This document shows, piece after piece, positions 1 through 7,769 of a stretch of DNA of 64,000 bases. A model generated the notes under the pieces. It saw nothing but the letters and a program-made list of their open reading frames with translations. It was not told where the DNA came from and made no database searches. Position numbers and translations under genes: made by a program. Each line of letters starts with the position of its first letter. Positions within the stretch are counted from its first letter, which is position 1. Source of the DNA: an uncultured bacterium (lineage in GTDB: Bacteria; Planctomycetota; UBA1135; GCA-002686595); contig CALBMX010000032.1 in the NCBI GenBank assembly GCA_937896235.1, forward strand, positions 62,001 through 126,000, written 5' to 3'.

Positions 1-300
1 GGTTTTGAGATAAAGCAAGCCGGCAATGGCCTCGAGGGGCTCAAGGCTCTAGAGGAGATGGAATGGGCCGATGTCGCATTGGTCGACTGGAACATGCCCG
101 GAATGAATGGGATTGAGTTCGTTCACTCCGTTCGGGCCCAAGAGAAGTACAGCGAACTGCGCATCATGATGGTGACAAGTGAGACTGATGTGGAGCGCAT
201 GCTGCAGGCTCTCGAGGCCGGCGCAGACGAATACGTCATGAAGCCCTTCACGCAAGAGATCATTCAAGACAAACTTTCACTCCTCGGTCTGGCAGCATAA
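1..300 (+). CDS. CheY-like response regulator, 5' end cut by window edge
   Basis: The reading frame is open from the first base and ends in TAA, giving the last 99 residues of a single-domain receiver. The phospho-acceptor aspartate sits in DWNMPGMNG, followed by the conserved switch threonine in MVTSET and the lysine in MKPF. The first strand and its acidic pair lie outside the window. The next gene, cheB, starts 13 bases later behind an AGGAG ribosome site, so this is part of the chemotaxis operon. By family, such proteins carry phosphate from CheA to the flagellar switch or to a second output. The sequence closely resembles the complete CheY at 2803, sharing the DWNMP..GIEF core, so the two are probably paralogues. 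Which one talks to the motor cannot be told from sequence. Confidence 0.93.
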   Translation, partial: GFEIKQAGNGLEGLKALEEMEWADVALVDWNMPGMNGIEFVHSVRAQEKYSELRIMMVTSETDVERMLQALEAGADEYVMKPFTQEIIQDKLSLLGLAA

Positions 301-313
301 AGGAGTCGAACAG

Positions 314-1450
314 ATGGAACCTATACGTGTACTTGTTGTAGATGATTCGGTTGTGATCCGCCGCTTGCTTACCGCGGTCCTGGATTCGGCACCCGACATC
401 GAAGTCGTTGGTTATTCAACCAATGGTCGGCTGGCGCTTGAAAAGATCAAGCAGCTCGAGCCAGACGTCGTAAGCCTAGACATAATGATGCCGGAGATGG
501 ATGGCATCGAGTGCGTTCGCGAGCTGCGTAAAACCTGGAAACATATGCCTGTGATCATGTTTAGCTCTCTTACGGAGGACGGAGCAAAAGTCACGATGGA
601 AGCGCTGGATGCAGGCGCGAACGACTTCGTGACGAAGCCGTGGAAGACAGACAACTTCGCCGATTCGGTAGGGCAGGTAAGCGGACAACTTCTAGAGAAG
701 ATTCGCGCTCTGCATGCAGCCAACTCGAATAAGGCTGCGGGCCCGAAAAGGTCGCACCTGATGAGTGCGCCAGCACCCGCATTGCCGCGCCCCAAGCCAC
801 AAAGTATTCCAACAGAGACGATCCGGAGAGGCGCACCATGCAAGGTGGAAGCGTTGATCATCGGTTCTTCAACTGGTGGGCCCAACGCCTTGAACGAGCT
901 TTTTTCGGGCCTGAGATCAGATCTCGATGTGCCGATTTTGATCGCGCAGCACATGCCTCCCATGTTTACGAAACTACTGGCCGAGCGATTGAACAAGAAA
1001 TGCGGATACGAAGTCAAGGAGGCCGCTCACGGTGACCGTGTCATGGCAGGGCATGTGTATGTCGCACCTGGAGATTGGCACATGCGGATTATCCGGAGAG
1101 GTGTTGAGGTCGTGATTGACCTCAAGCAAGACGAGCCTGTGAACTCGTGCCGACCGGCTGTCGACCCGATGTTCTCCTCCGCCGTGAAAGTTTATGGGGG
1201 TGGACTGCTCGCCGTAATCCTTACGGGGATGGGCCACGATGGCGCAGCGGGCTGCGTTGAAGTCGCAAAGGCTGGAGGGCAGATAGTGGTCCAGGATGAA
1301 GAGTCCAGTGTTGTCTGGGGAATGCCCGGAGCAGTCGCTGAGACGGGCCTCGCCGATCGCATCCTTCCTCTATTAAAAATCGCAGATGAGGTCGGATTGA
1401 GAATCAAATCTAAACCCAAGGCGAGTGTTGGCAACGGAGGTGCGCGATGA
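314..1450 (+). CDS. cheB: CheB, chemotaxis protein-glutamate methylesterase
   Basis: This 378-residue protein has an N-terminal receiver (about 1-125) with acidic residues D10/D11, phospho-site D56 and K108, then a linker and a CheB esterase domain (about 175-365). The catalytic triad is visible as S186 in GSSTGGP, H213 in AQHMP and D309 in GMGHDG. CheB removes methyl groups from, or deamidates, receptor glutamates and so resets receptor sensitivity after phosphorylation by CheA. It starts behind AGGAG (301-305) and its last four bases (ATGA) overlap the start of cheR, which indicates translational coupling of the two antagonistic enzymes. Length and domain order are standard. No CheA, CheW or receptor gene is visible, so the rest of the pathway should lie upstream of the window or elsewhere. 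Confidence 0.97.
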   Translation: MEPIRVLVVDDSVVIRRLLTAVLDSAPDIEVVGYSTNGRLALEKIKQLEPDVVSLDIMMPEMDGIECVRELRKTWKHMPVIMFSSLTEDGAKVTMEALDAGANDFVTKPWKTDNFADSVGQVSGQLLEKIRALHAANSNKAAGPKRSHLMSAPAPALPRPKPQSIPTETIRRGAPCKVEALIIGSSTGGPNALNELFSGLRSDLDVPILIAQHMPPMFTKLLAERLNKKCGYEVKEAAHGDRVMAGHVYVAPGDWHMRIIRRGVEVVIDLKQDEPVNSCRPAVDPMFSSAVKVYGGGLLAVILTGMGHDGAAGCVEVAKAGGQIVVQDEESSVVWGMPGAVAETGLADRILPLLKIADEVGLRIKSKPKASVGNGGAR

Positions 1451-2268
1451 GCATCACCAAGCAAGACTTCAACTTTGTACGAGACGTCGTTCGTAGCCGG
1501 TCCGCTATCTTACTGGACGACAATAAGGGATATTTGGTAGAGATGCGCCTGTCCGCACTCGCTCAAAAAGAGGGCATCGATGATGTGCAAACCTTGATCT
1601 CAACGGTTCGCGATAAGGGTAATATTTCTTTGCGCGAGCTGATGGTCGAGGCCATGACTACGAACGAAACTTCCTTCTTCCGGGACCGCCATCCATTTGA
1701 TGCGATGCGCGACACGATCTTGCCCGAGCTAATAGAGAAGCGTGCAGCTACTCGCTCCCTAAAGATTTGGTGCGGCGCCGCGTCCACCGGACAAGAGCCC
1801 TATAGCTTGGCCATACTCCTTCGCGACAGCCTTCCCCATCCCTCTCTATGGGATTCGAAGATTATCGCGACCGATATCTCCCCAGAAGTTCTAGGGAAGG
1901 CCGAGAGAGGTCTCTACACCCAGCACGAGGTTGGTCGTGGGTTACCGGCGGCCATGCTTGTCAAGCACTTCAAGCGCACGGGACTTGAGTGGGAAGTGAA
2001 AGATGAACTCAAGGCTATGGTCGATTACCGCCGATTCAACTTGGTGGAGCCTTGGATGGGCCTCCCCAAGTTCGACATTATTTTCATGCGCAACGTTCTG
2101 ATCTATTTTGACACAGATGTGAAAAAACAGATTCTCACCAACGCGCTGAAATACCTCGCCCCAGATGGCTACCTCTTTCTTGGTGGCTCTGAAACTCTCC
2201 TTGGCCTTGGTCTCGACTATCACCGTGTGAACCTAGGTCCTGTCTCCGCATATTGCCCCGGCGCTTAG
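1447..2268 (+). CDS. cheR: CheR, chemotaxis protein methyltransferase
   Basis: This 273-residue S-adenosylmethionine-dependent methyltransferase adds methyl groups to receptor glutamates. The N-terminal helical domain contains the CheR hallmark TTNETSFFRD (about residues 73-82). The Rossmann domain follows, with the SAM-binding GAASTGQEPYS segment near 111-121, the acidic TDIS at the second strand and the IIFMRNVLIYF stretch near 210. The start overlaps the cheB stop by four bases. There is no C-terminal TPR domain, so this is the plain, short form. The N-terminus lacks any tether-binding motif I can recognise. It ends 20 bases before cheX. Confidence 0.97.
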   Translation: MSITKQDFNFVRDVVRSRSAILLDDNKGYLVEMRLSALAQKEGIDDVQTLISTVRDKGNISLRELMVEAMTTNETSFFRDRHPFDAMRDTILPELIEKRAATRSLKIWCGAASTGQEPYSLAILLRDSLPHPSLWDSKIIATDISPEVLGKAERGLYTQHEVGRGLPAAMLVKHFKRTGLEWEVKDELKAMVDYRRFNLVEPWMGLPKFDIIFMRNVLIYFDTDVKKQILTNALKYLAPDGYLFLGGSETLLGLGLDYHRVNLGPVSAYCPGA

Positions 2269-2288
2269 CCCCAAACACTAGTATTAAA

Positions 2289-2744
2289 ATGGATAACCTG
2301 GCTGAACAACTTGACTCCGTAATGATCTCCGTCTGGGAGACCATGATCGGATCCGACATCAAAAGCACCGCTGTCCGGAGCCCCTGGAAGGGTGAGACGG
2401 AGATGGCGATGATGGCGTGTATCCAAATCACCGGAGGTTGGGAGGGTGCCGTCACAATTGAGTGCACAGCATCTCATGCACGGCACATGGCGGAGACCAT
2501 GTTCTGCATGGAACCTGGAGAAGCCGCAGAGGACGAAGTCCTCGACGCATTCGGGGAGCTCGTCAATGTGGTCGGGGGGAATGTGAAAGCTATCCTGGCC
2601 GGTAGTGCCGACCTCTCTCTTCCTGCGGTGACCACCGGAATCGACTACCGAGTCGTTGTTCCTGGTAGCACTGAGAAATGCCGACTTGCTTTCGAGAGCG
2701 AAGGTAACCACATCCGCGTCGGCCTTTTGGCCCGCCAGGCCTAA
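2289..2744 (+). CDS. cheX: CheX-like chemotaxis phosphatase
   Basis: This 151-residue protein has the size and pattern of the CheX branch of the CheC/CheX/FliY phosphatases, which remove phosphate from CheY-P. The diagnostic ExxN helix is present as GELVNVVGGNVK (about residues 96-107), with E and N as the expected catalytic pair and GGN following, as in CheX. I chose the ATG at 2289 (MDNLAEQL). The in-frame ATG at 2253 would overlap cheR by 16 bases and adds 12 residues that look non-coding. The gene sits between cheR and cheY, so its likely substrate is the CheY encoded 59 bases downstream. A general 'chemotaxis protein CheX' assignment is secure; catalytic activity is inferred from the intact motif. 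Confidence 0.85.
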   Translation: MDNLAEQLDSVMISVWETMIGSDIKSTAVRSPWKGETEMAMMACIQITGGWEGAVTIECTASHARHMAETMFCMEPGEAAEDEVLDAFGELVNVVGGNVKAILAGSADLSLPAVTTGIDYRVVVPGSTEKCRLAFESEGNHIRVGLLARQA

Positions 2745-2802
2745 CCAAACTTTCCCGTTCAAAATCTCTCTGCCCCAAAAGGCAAATTCTCAGTAACACA
2801 CC

Positions 2803-3165
2803 ATGAAAATTCTAATTGTTGACGACAGCAAAGCCATGCGCATGATTGTCAAGCGCACTCTTCGGCAGGCCGGATTTGGCGATCACGAGATCGTTGAAGC
2901 AGAAGACGGCAAGCTTGGTCTAGAGGCCACTGTGAGCGAAGCTCCCGACCTCGTCTTGTCCGATTGGAACATGCCCAATATGACCGGAATCGAGTTCCTT
3001 CAGGCCCTTCGCGCCATAGGTAACGCAACCAATTTTGGCTTCATTACTTCGGAGTCCTCCGCGGAGATGAAAGCCCAGGCCAACGATTCAGGCGCCATGT
3101 TCCTGATCACGAAGCCATTCACTGCAGATAGCTTCAAGGAGCAACTCACCTCCGTTCTCGGCTAG
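2803..3165 (+). CDS. cheY: CheY-like response regulator
   Basis: This complete 120-residue single-domain receiver has all phosphorylation residues: D7/D8, phospho-site D54 in SDWNMPNMTG, T82 and K104. Its position after cheB, cheR and cheX and the presence of a CheX-type phosphatase next door fit a CheY whose phosphate is removed by CheX, or a CheY acting as a phosphate sink. It is closely similar to the truncated receiver at 1-300. A strong hairpin (3172-3200) follows the stop codon, so the chemotaxis transcript probably ends here. Confidence 0.93.
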   Translation: MKILIVDDSKAMRMIVKRTLRQAGFGDHEIVEAEDGKLGLEATVSEAPDLVLSDWNMPNMTGIEFLQALRAIGNATNFGFITSESSAEMKAQANDSGAMFLITKPFTADSFKEQLTSVLG

Positions 3166-3171
3166 GGAATC

Positions 3172-3200
3172 GGGACCTTTCCGCTCTGCGGAGAGGTCCC
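3172..3200 (+). terminator. hairpin ending the chemotaxis transcript
   Basis: A 13-base inverted repeat (3172-3184 and 3188-3200) with one mismatch and a three-base loop starts seven bases after the cheY stop. It is followed by a pyrimidine-rich stretch rather than a clean T run. The position suggests a terminator. Confidence 0.6.
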
Positions 3201-3243
3201 CCCTCTTCCGATTACTTAGGGCTGTACTCTCCTAGTAGGAACC

Positions 3244-4122
3244 ATGACCGTTCGCGAATACCGACACCTATCAAGCGCTACGCTTTTGGTCTCCGAAGAG
3301 GTGACCTCTGCGGAGGCGCTCGCTTTGGCATCTATGCCGGGCGGATGTGAAGGGAGTCGTTACCCGCTATTTGTTGAAATCGACAAGGCGATCGTCAAAG
3401 GTGGTTATGCCAGGATTGAGTTCATCCTTCCAGGCAAGCCGGGTCGATGGCTTGCTGCAGGGGAAGTTACTGGGGTTATTCCGGAAGCGAGAACCGGCCT
3501 TCCCAAAGGGGTCTGTCTAGAGCTTGTTGGATTGACGTTGACCAGAGATCACGCCGTCGTCGATTCCACTGTCGGCGCACAACCAGAGCCAGGAGCACCT
3601 TTAGCTTTTGTACCGGTCGTGGCATTCGATCCATCCGGCATAGGAATGGAAGAGGATGATGTTTGCGGCATGTTGGCCGATCTGATGGGCCGCGAAGTCG
3701 ACGCGACGACCGAATGCACCCTTCCCGGAAAACTCAAAGACAATGCGATTGTTGCGGTTTTCCGTGATGACCAAGGTGGTGCCGCCTTTGCAATCACTTT
3801 TGACAAGGCGGGCGCCGCACGTGTCGGGGGAGCGCTCACCATGCTGCCCGAGGCCGCAATGAGTAGCGAGGCAAAAAGCAAGGGCATGCTCTCCGGTGAG
3901 CCCCTCGAAAATGTCTCCGAAGTGCTAAATATCATGTCTGCACTTTTCCATGAGGCGGGCACTCCTCATGTCGTGCTTGCTGAGGTTCTCAATGGCGTGG
4001 ATATGCGTAGTCTCAATGATGGTGAGCTTGTAGCCCTATTCGACGAGCCCCGCTGGTCCTTGGCTCACGGCTTTGAGATTGAGGACTACGGCAAGGGCGA
4101 AGTCTATATCTCTGCTCGCTAG
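3244..4122 (+). CDS. unknown protein with CheX-like ExxN motif
   Basis: I do not recognise the 292-residue product with certainty. The first 100 residues look like a beta-rich domain reminiscent of PilZ (strands around IEFILPGKPGRW and GVCLELVGLTL). Residues 115-285 resemble the CheC/CheX/FliM-middle fold: a helix near 220-234 reads NVSEVLNIMSALFHE, in which EVLN matches the ExxN catalytic motif, although the GN that usually follows is SA here. There is no signal peptide or membrane segment. The gene follows the chemotaxis block after a hairpin and starts at an ATG preceded by AGGA. I infer a role in chemotaxis or motility signalling, possibly as a diverged phosphatase or a binding partner of CheY. 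A phosphatase-inactive relative is equally possible. Confidence 0.6.
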   Translation: MTVREYRHLSSATLLVSEEVTSAEALALASMPGGCEGSRYPLFVEIDKAIVKGGYARIEFILPGKPGRWLAAGEVTGVIPEARTGLPKGVCLELVGLTLTRDHAVVDSTVGAQPEPGAPLAFVPVVAFDPSGIGMEEDDVCGMLADLMGREVDATTECTLPGKLKDNAIVAVFRDDQGGAAFAITFDKAGAARVGGALTMLPEAAMSSEAKSKGMLSGEPLENVSEVLNIMSALFHEAGTPHVVLAEVLNGVDMRSLNDGELVALFDEPRWSLAHGFEIEDYGKGEVYISAR

Positions 4123-4179
4123 GCCATGGGTTCTGAGTCTTAGCTAGACAAACCGCCCTTCGCCGTGCATCTTGCGGCC

Positions 4180-4593
4180 ATGGTAGAAATCAAGATGGAG
4201 TACCTCGGCGGATTACGCGTTGAGGCCGTGCACGGACCCTCGTCCACAAAACTCATTACGGACGCGCCCGTTGACAACTGTGGCAAGGGAGAGTCTTTCT
4301 CCCCAACCGACCTCGTGGGGGTTGCGTTTGGCACATGCGTCGTGACCATTATGGGGATCGCCGCCGATCAACGTGGTTGGAACATCGAGGGCACAAAGGT
4401 TCGGGTAGATAAGACCATGATTGCCGATCCGCACCGTCGAATCGACTCCCTCGTGATCGAGGTCACGGGGCTCCCCTCGGCCTTGGACGAATCCCAGCGC
4501 AAGGTGTTAGAGGCGGCCGGTAATGGCTGTCCGGTGCACCATACTTTACGGGCGGATACCAAGGTCACGTTGACCTATTCCTGGGACGGCTAG
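4180..4593 (+). CDS. OsmC family peroxide-resistance-like protein
   Basis: This protein of about 137 residues belongs to the OsmC/Ohr superfamily of thiol-dependent peroxidases. Both redox cysteines are present: one in the helix TCVVTIMG near residue 51 and one in GNGCPVHHTL near 118. The spacing and the SPTDLVG..FGTC pattern fit the OsmC/YhfA-like branch rather than Ohr. An ATG lies at 4165 and another at 4180; I prefer 4180 because MVEIKMEYLGG resembles the usual N-terminus. The substrate (organic hydroperoxide or other) cannot be told from sequence. It stands alone, convergent with the membrane TPR gene 27 bases downstream. Confidence 0.85.
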   Translation: MVEIKMEYLGGLRVEAVHGPSSTKLITDAPVDNCGKGESFSPTDLVGVAFGTCVVTIMGIAADQRGWNIEGTKVRVDKTMIADPHRRIDSLVIEVTGLPSALDESQRKVLEAAGNGCPVHHTLRADTKVTLTYSWDG

Positions 4594-4620
4594 GCATGAG
4601 CCTCGAGACGAGACCGGGCC

Positions 4621-6411
4621 TTAGTCTATAAGTTCAAACTGCACCCGTGTGCTGAGCGCGGCCACGTTCTTTGGATCAAATCGGATGGCCTTGTCCAAGG
4701 CAGCGCGCGCCAATTCTAGTTCATTTGTTTCAGCGTATGCGCGGCCAAGTCCGGACCAGGCGGCGCTCATTCCCGGCGCAATTTTTGTCGCTCGCGTGTA
4801 GGAGACTCTCGCGTGTGCGAAGTCTTTCATTCGCAATTGAAGAGCGCCCAGGTTGCACCATGCAACCGGATTCCCTGGCCCTTTCTCGGCGGCCGATTGG
4901 AAGTGTGAAAGTGCTCCCGCCTCGTTGTGATCTTGCAGGTCGAGGCGGCCCAAGTTCGAGTGGGGGCGACCATAGGACTCGTCAGCTGCGAGCGCCTTTT
5001 CCCAGGACTCTCTTGCCGATGTCGAGTCCCCATTCTCCTCCTGGGCCAAGCCGAGGCCGTTCCACGCGAGTGCGTCTGCTGGGAAGCGCTTCAAGACGGC
5101 CGTTTCGTAGGCCAGCTTGGACTCATACGCCTCTGCTGAATCCCAGCAACCCCAAGTCGCGCCGACAAGAATGAATGGACCGAGAACACGAGGAATGAGC
5201 TGGAATCGACTCCCATGCACTGGCATAAAGTGGATGATCAGATAGCCAAGTGCTGGCAGACCCAAAAGCATCGGGGTGTACAGGAAGCGCCCAGCAAAAA
5301 CCTCGCCCGCGGGCAAGAACTGAAGGACGGGAACGGCGGCAAGTGGCGCGCCTAGTAATGCGAATGCGAGGACAAACTCCCCGCGCCTGCTGCGCACTTC
5401 GCGAGCGAGGAAGAGCAAGCCACTCGCAAAGGAGGTGAGCCACATGGACCAACCCAAGAGGGCGGTCCCGACTCCGTTTGAAAGCCAATCCTGGGCCCGG
5501 TAGTTTGGTGTCTGCTGAAAAGGGGCGAGGAAGAGTTGGGCTGCCTCGACAAGCGCAGCGCCAGAAGCCTGCATACGGCCGGTGAGAGGAACCCCAGCCA
5601 GCGGTGCATGGGGGGCACTTGGGATTGCCGAGCCGAGGGCATGCTGTCGCAAGTAGCCATAGGCAAAAAGCCCGAGGAGTACCCCCAGTCCTATTCCAAG
5701 AAGGTCGCGTGTCTTGGAGTCGTTTTTTTTCTGCCAATCTCGTGCAATCACAAGAGCGGGAAAAACAGCGCTTACCATCCCGTCTTCTTTGCCGAAGAGT
5801 CCCATCAGCAGAGCGCAAGAAATGGAGAACCCGATCACGCCAAACCGAATAGGACTTGAAAGGGACCTTCTCGAAAGTAGCTCAAAGAGTGCTAGGGCCA
5901 CCAAGAGTCCAGGTAGGACCGCAAGGCTTGAGGAGCGTGCCGAGATCCATGCGACGGCATCGGCGAGTCCCGGATGTATGGCGAAAATAGCTAGGCCAAG
6001 GACGCATGCAAAGGCCTCCCGTGTGGACCGCACTAGCCGCAGCGCAAGCAGGCAGGCAAGGGCCGCTGTTAGACCGTGAAGAAGTATGCTCGTGAGGTGG
6101 TAACCGGGGCTCCACTCGCCGTAAAGCTTATAGTCCATCCGCAAGCTGAGGCTTGCAAGGGGGCGATAGTGGCCCGCATCTCCAATGTGGTGCCAGTAGT
6201 CTTGGGTAAACGCGGCTTGTAGCGGTAAGTCTCCTCGGACGTAGGGGCTCTCCAAGATCGCCTGGGTGTCATCAAATGCGAACCCGCCAGGGAAAAGGGC
6301 CCCGAGCCAAGCCCACACCGCCAGCAAGAAGACCGCGAGCGGTGCGCGCTGCAAAAAACTTTGGCATCGCGGCAAGCCAGCGCATATCGCAAGGTCGGGG
6401 TTAGAGGGCAT
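4621..6411 (-). CDS. TMTC-like polytopic membrane protein with C-terminal TPRs
   Basis: This 596-residue protein has about ten hydrophobic segments (roughly residues 20-430) followed by about four tetratricopeptide repeats (about 440-596). The N-terminal region carries the pattern of the TMTC/DUF1736 group of GT-C-fold proteins: FDDTQAIL, then DYWHH, HYRPLASLSLRMDY, GYHLTSILLHG, and later IHPGLADAVAWISARSS. In animals this fold is linked to protein O-mannosylation; bacterial relatives are mostly uncharacterised. The acidic pair after the first membrane segment (FAFDD) is where GT-C enzymes keep their catalytic acid. I infer a membrane glycosyltransferase acting on exported proteins, with the repeats binding the acceptor, but have no direct evidence of activity. 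It is transcribed divergently from xseB. Confidence 0.75.
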   Translation of the reverse strand: MPSNPDLAICAGLPRCQSFLQRAPLAVFLLAVWAWLGALFPGGFAFDDTQAILESPYVRGDLPLQAAFTQDYWHHIGDAGHYRPLASLSLRMDYKLYGEWSPGYHLTSILLHGLTAALACLLALRLVRSTREAFACVLGLAIFAIHPGLADAVAWISARSSSLAVLPGLLVALALFELLSRRSLSSPIRFGVIGFSISCALLMGLFGKEDGMVSAVFPALVIARDWQKKNDSKTRDLLGIGLGVLLGLFAYGYLRQHALGSAIPSAPHAPLAGVPLTGRMQASGAALVEAAQLFLAPFQQTPNYRAQDWLSNGVGTALLGWSMWLTSFASGLLFLAREVRSRRGEFVLAFALLGAPLAAVPVLQFLPAGEVFAGRFLYTPMLLGLPALGYLIIHFMPVHGSRFQLIPRVLGPFILVGATWGCWDSAEAYESKLAYETAVLKRFPADALAWNGLGLAQEENGDSTSARESWEKALAADESYGRPHSNLGRLDLQDHNEAGALSHFQSAAEKGPGNPVAWCNLGALQLRMKDFAHARVSYTRATKIAPGMSAAWSGLGRAYAETNELELARAALDKAIRFDPKNVAALSTRVQFELID

Positions 6412-6504
6412 GCTGGATGGAGGCGCTGGCGGCGGTAGGTTCGGGGCAGGTCTGCAACATTCGTATTGCCCTAGGCATCCTACCCACGTTGTGGGGCAGG
6501 CTGT

Positions 6505-6510
6505 TAGAAT
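6505..6510 (+). promoter_or_regulatory. possible -10 element of xseB operon
   Basis: TAGAAT lies exactly six bases before the xseB ATG, with no Shine-Dalgarno sequence between. That spacing would put the transcription start at or next to the start codon, as in leaderless mRNAs. No convincing -35 is visible. Confidence 0.35.
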
Positions 6511-6516
6511 GCACCG

Positions 6517-6777
6517 ATGACTGCAAAGGATAAAACGCCCAAGGGCGGCAAGGAGCTTGGTTTCGACGAGCGACTCGAGAAGTTAGAGGCCCTGGTCTCC
6601 GAGCTCGAGGACGGTGGTTTGGATCTTGAGTCAGCGATTGGGCGCTACCAAGACGGTATCTCCCTCCTAAAGGACTGCCATGGCACGTTAGGTCAGTACA
6701 AGAAGCGCATCGAAGAGCTTTCGGTTGAGGCTGGCGAAACGATGTCTCAGATGGCGGACCCGGACTTTGAAGCTTAG
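6517..6777 (+). CDS. xseB: exodeoxyribonuclease VII small subunit
   Basis: This 86-residue, highly charged helical protein matches XseB, the small subunit that coats the large nuclease subunit XseA. The family core is clear: FDERLEKLEALVSELEDG, then LDLESAIGRYQDGISLLK and a final helix with GQYKKRIEEL. Exodeoxyribonuclease VII degrades single-stranded DNA from both ends. The partner xseA is not in the window. The gene heads an xseB-ispA-dxs unit, an arrangement common across bacteria that gives independent support to all three calls. The gap to ispA is 13 bases. Confidence 0.93.
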   Translation: MTAKDKTPKGGKELGFDERLEKLEALVSELEDGGLDLESAIGRYQDGISLLKDCHGTLGQYKKRIEELSVEAGETMSQMADPDFEA

Positions 6778-6790
6778 TGCAGGGCTTGCG

Positions 6791-7690
6791 ATGACGGACC
6801 CGGCGAGTAGCGGCGACTGCAAGACGTTCTTGTCTTCCACTCGGGAATGGGTTGACTCCAGTTTGGATCGGCTGATGCCCGCGTTGGGAACGGAGCCAAG
6901 CAGTTTGCACGAGGCGATGCGCTACTCCGTTTTTGGCGGCGGTAAGCGCTTTCGCCCCGCGATCGTTCGACTTGTCTGCCGTGGTTTTGGTGGGGATGAC
7001 GCAATGGCCGCGAGGCCCGCGGCGGCCATCGAGCTTGTGCACACCTATAGCTTGGTGCATGACGATTTACCGTGCATGGACGATGACGAGTTGCGACGCG
7101 GCCGCCCGACATGCCATGTTGTGTTCGGAGAGGCCATGGCCACGTTGGTGGGGGATGCGCTGCAGCCTCTCGGGTTTGAGATCCTCGGGGGCTGTGAACG
7201 CCGGGAAGTTATCCCCGAGCTTGTTCGAGTCTTAGCTCGCGCTTCGGGCAGTGTCGGCATGGTCGGAGGCCAGGTTCTCGACATCGAGTCGTCCCTTGGC
7301 GAGCCTACTGTTCAAAGTGTGCGTACATTGCAAGCGATGAAGACTGCTGCCATGATCGAGGCTTCTGCTGAGCTCGGCGCATTGGTCGCGGGCGCCTCGG
7401 CGCATGGCGCCCGAGTGGCGGCGCGCTTCGGACGCTCCTTGGGTCTGTGTTTCCAAGTTGTCGATGATTTGCTCGACGTCACAAGCGAGGCGGCTGAGCT
7501 GGGCAAGACTCCGGGCAAAGATGCAGCTCTTGGGCGCGGTACATCGGTCCGTGTTTTGGGCTTGGAAGGGGCGCAAGCCGAGGCCCAGCTTCTTGCGCAA
7601 AACGCCCGTGAGGCGGCTCTTGAGCTTGGTTGGGGCCCGAATTCTCTCGCGGGGCGCTTAGTCAATTTCACTTTGGACCGAAGCTCCTGA
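6791..7690 (+). CDS. ispA: polyprenyl diphosphate synthase (IspA type)
   Basis: This 299-residue trans-prenyltransferase condenses isopentenyl diphosphate with allylic diphosphates, most likely giving farnesyl or geranylgeranyl diphosphate. Both metal-binding motifs are present: the first aspartate-rich motif, HDDLPCMDDDELRRG, with downstream RRGRPTCH, and the second, QVVDDLLD. The GGGKRFRP substrate motif lies near residue 46. I chose the ATG at 6791. An in-frame ATG at 6725 would overlap xseB by 53 bases and the extra 22 residues look like out-of-frame coding. Chain length cannot be read with confidence: the residues just before the first motif (SLVHDDLPCMD) fit the short-chain IspA group. 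It is followed by dxs, the first enzyme of the same pathway. Confidence 0.93.
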   Translation: MTDPASSGDCKTFLSSTREWVDSSLDRLMPALGTEPSSLHEAMRYSVFGGGKRFRPAIVRLVCRGFGGDDAMAARPAAAIELVHTYSLVHDDLPCMDDDELRRGRPTCHVVFGEAMATLVGDALQPLGFEILGGCERREVIPELVRVLARASGSVGMVGGQVLDIESSLGEPTVQSVRTLQAMKTAAMIEASAELGALVAGASAHGARVAARFGRSLGLCFQVVDDLLDVTSEAAELGKTPGKDAALGRGTSVRVLGLEGAQAEAQLLAQNAREAALELGWGPNSLAGRLVNFTLDRSS

Positions 7691-7756
7691 CCCAATTTGC
7701 AAAAAAGCAATCCAAGTTCACCCTGTCCGGATGTCATCTCTTCCGGGCAATACTTG

Positions 7757-7762
7757 TAAAGT
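7757..7762 (+). promoter_or_regulatory. possible -10 element of dxs
   Basis: TAAAGT, preceded by TG one base upstream, ends seven bases before the dxs ATG at 7770. No ribosome-binding site lies between, so a leaderless or near-leaderless dxs transcript inside the operon is possible. Confidence 0.3.
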
Positions 7763-7769
7763 AGCGCAC

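Noticed and set aside
5123-5818. 231-residue open frame inside the TMTC-like gene
   Set aside because: Same strand, other frame, of a gene with clear domains; composition is rich in Arg, Pro, Ser and Cys, as in out-of-frame translations.
6725-6790. Upstream start for ispA
   Set aside because: It would overlap xseB and the added residues (arginine-rich) look like an out-of-frame reading of xseB.
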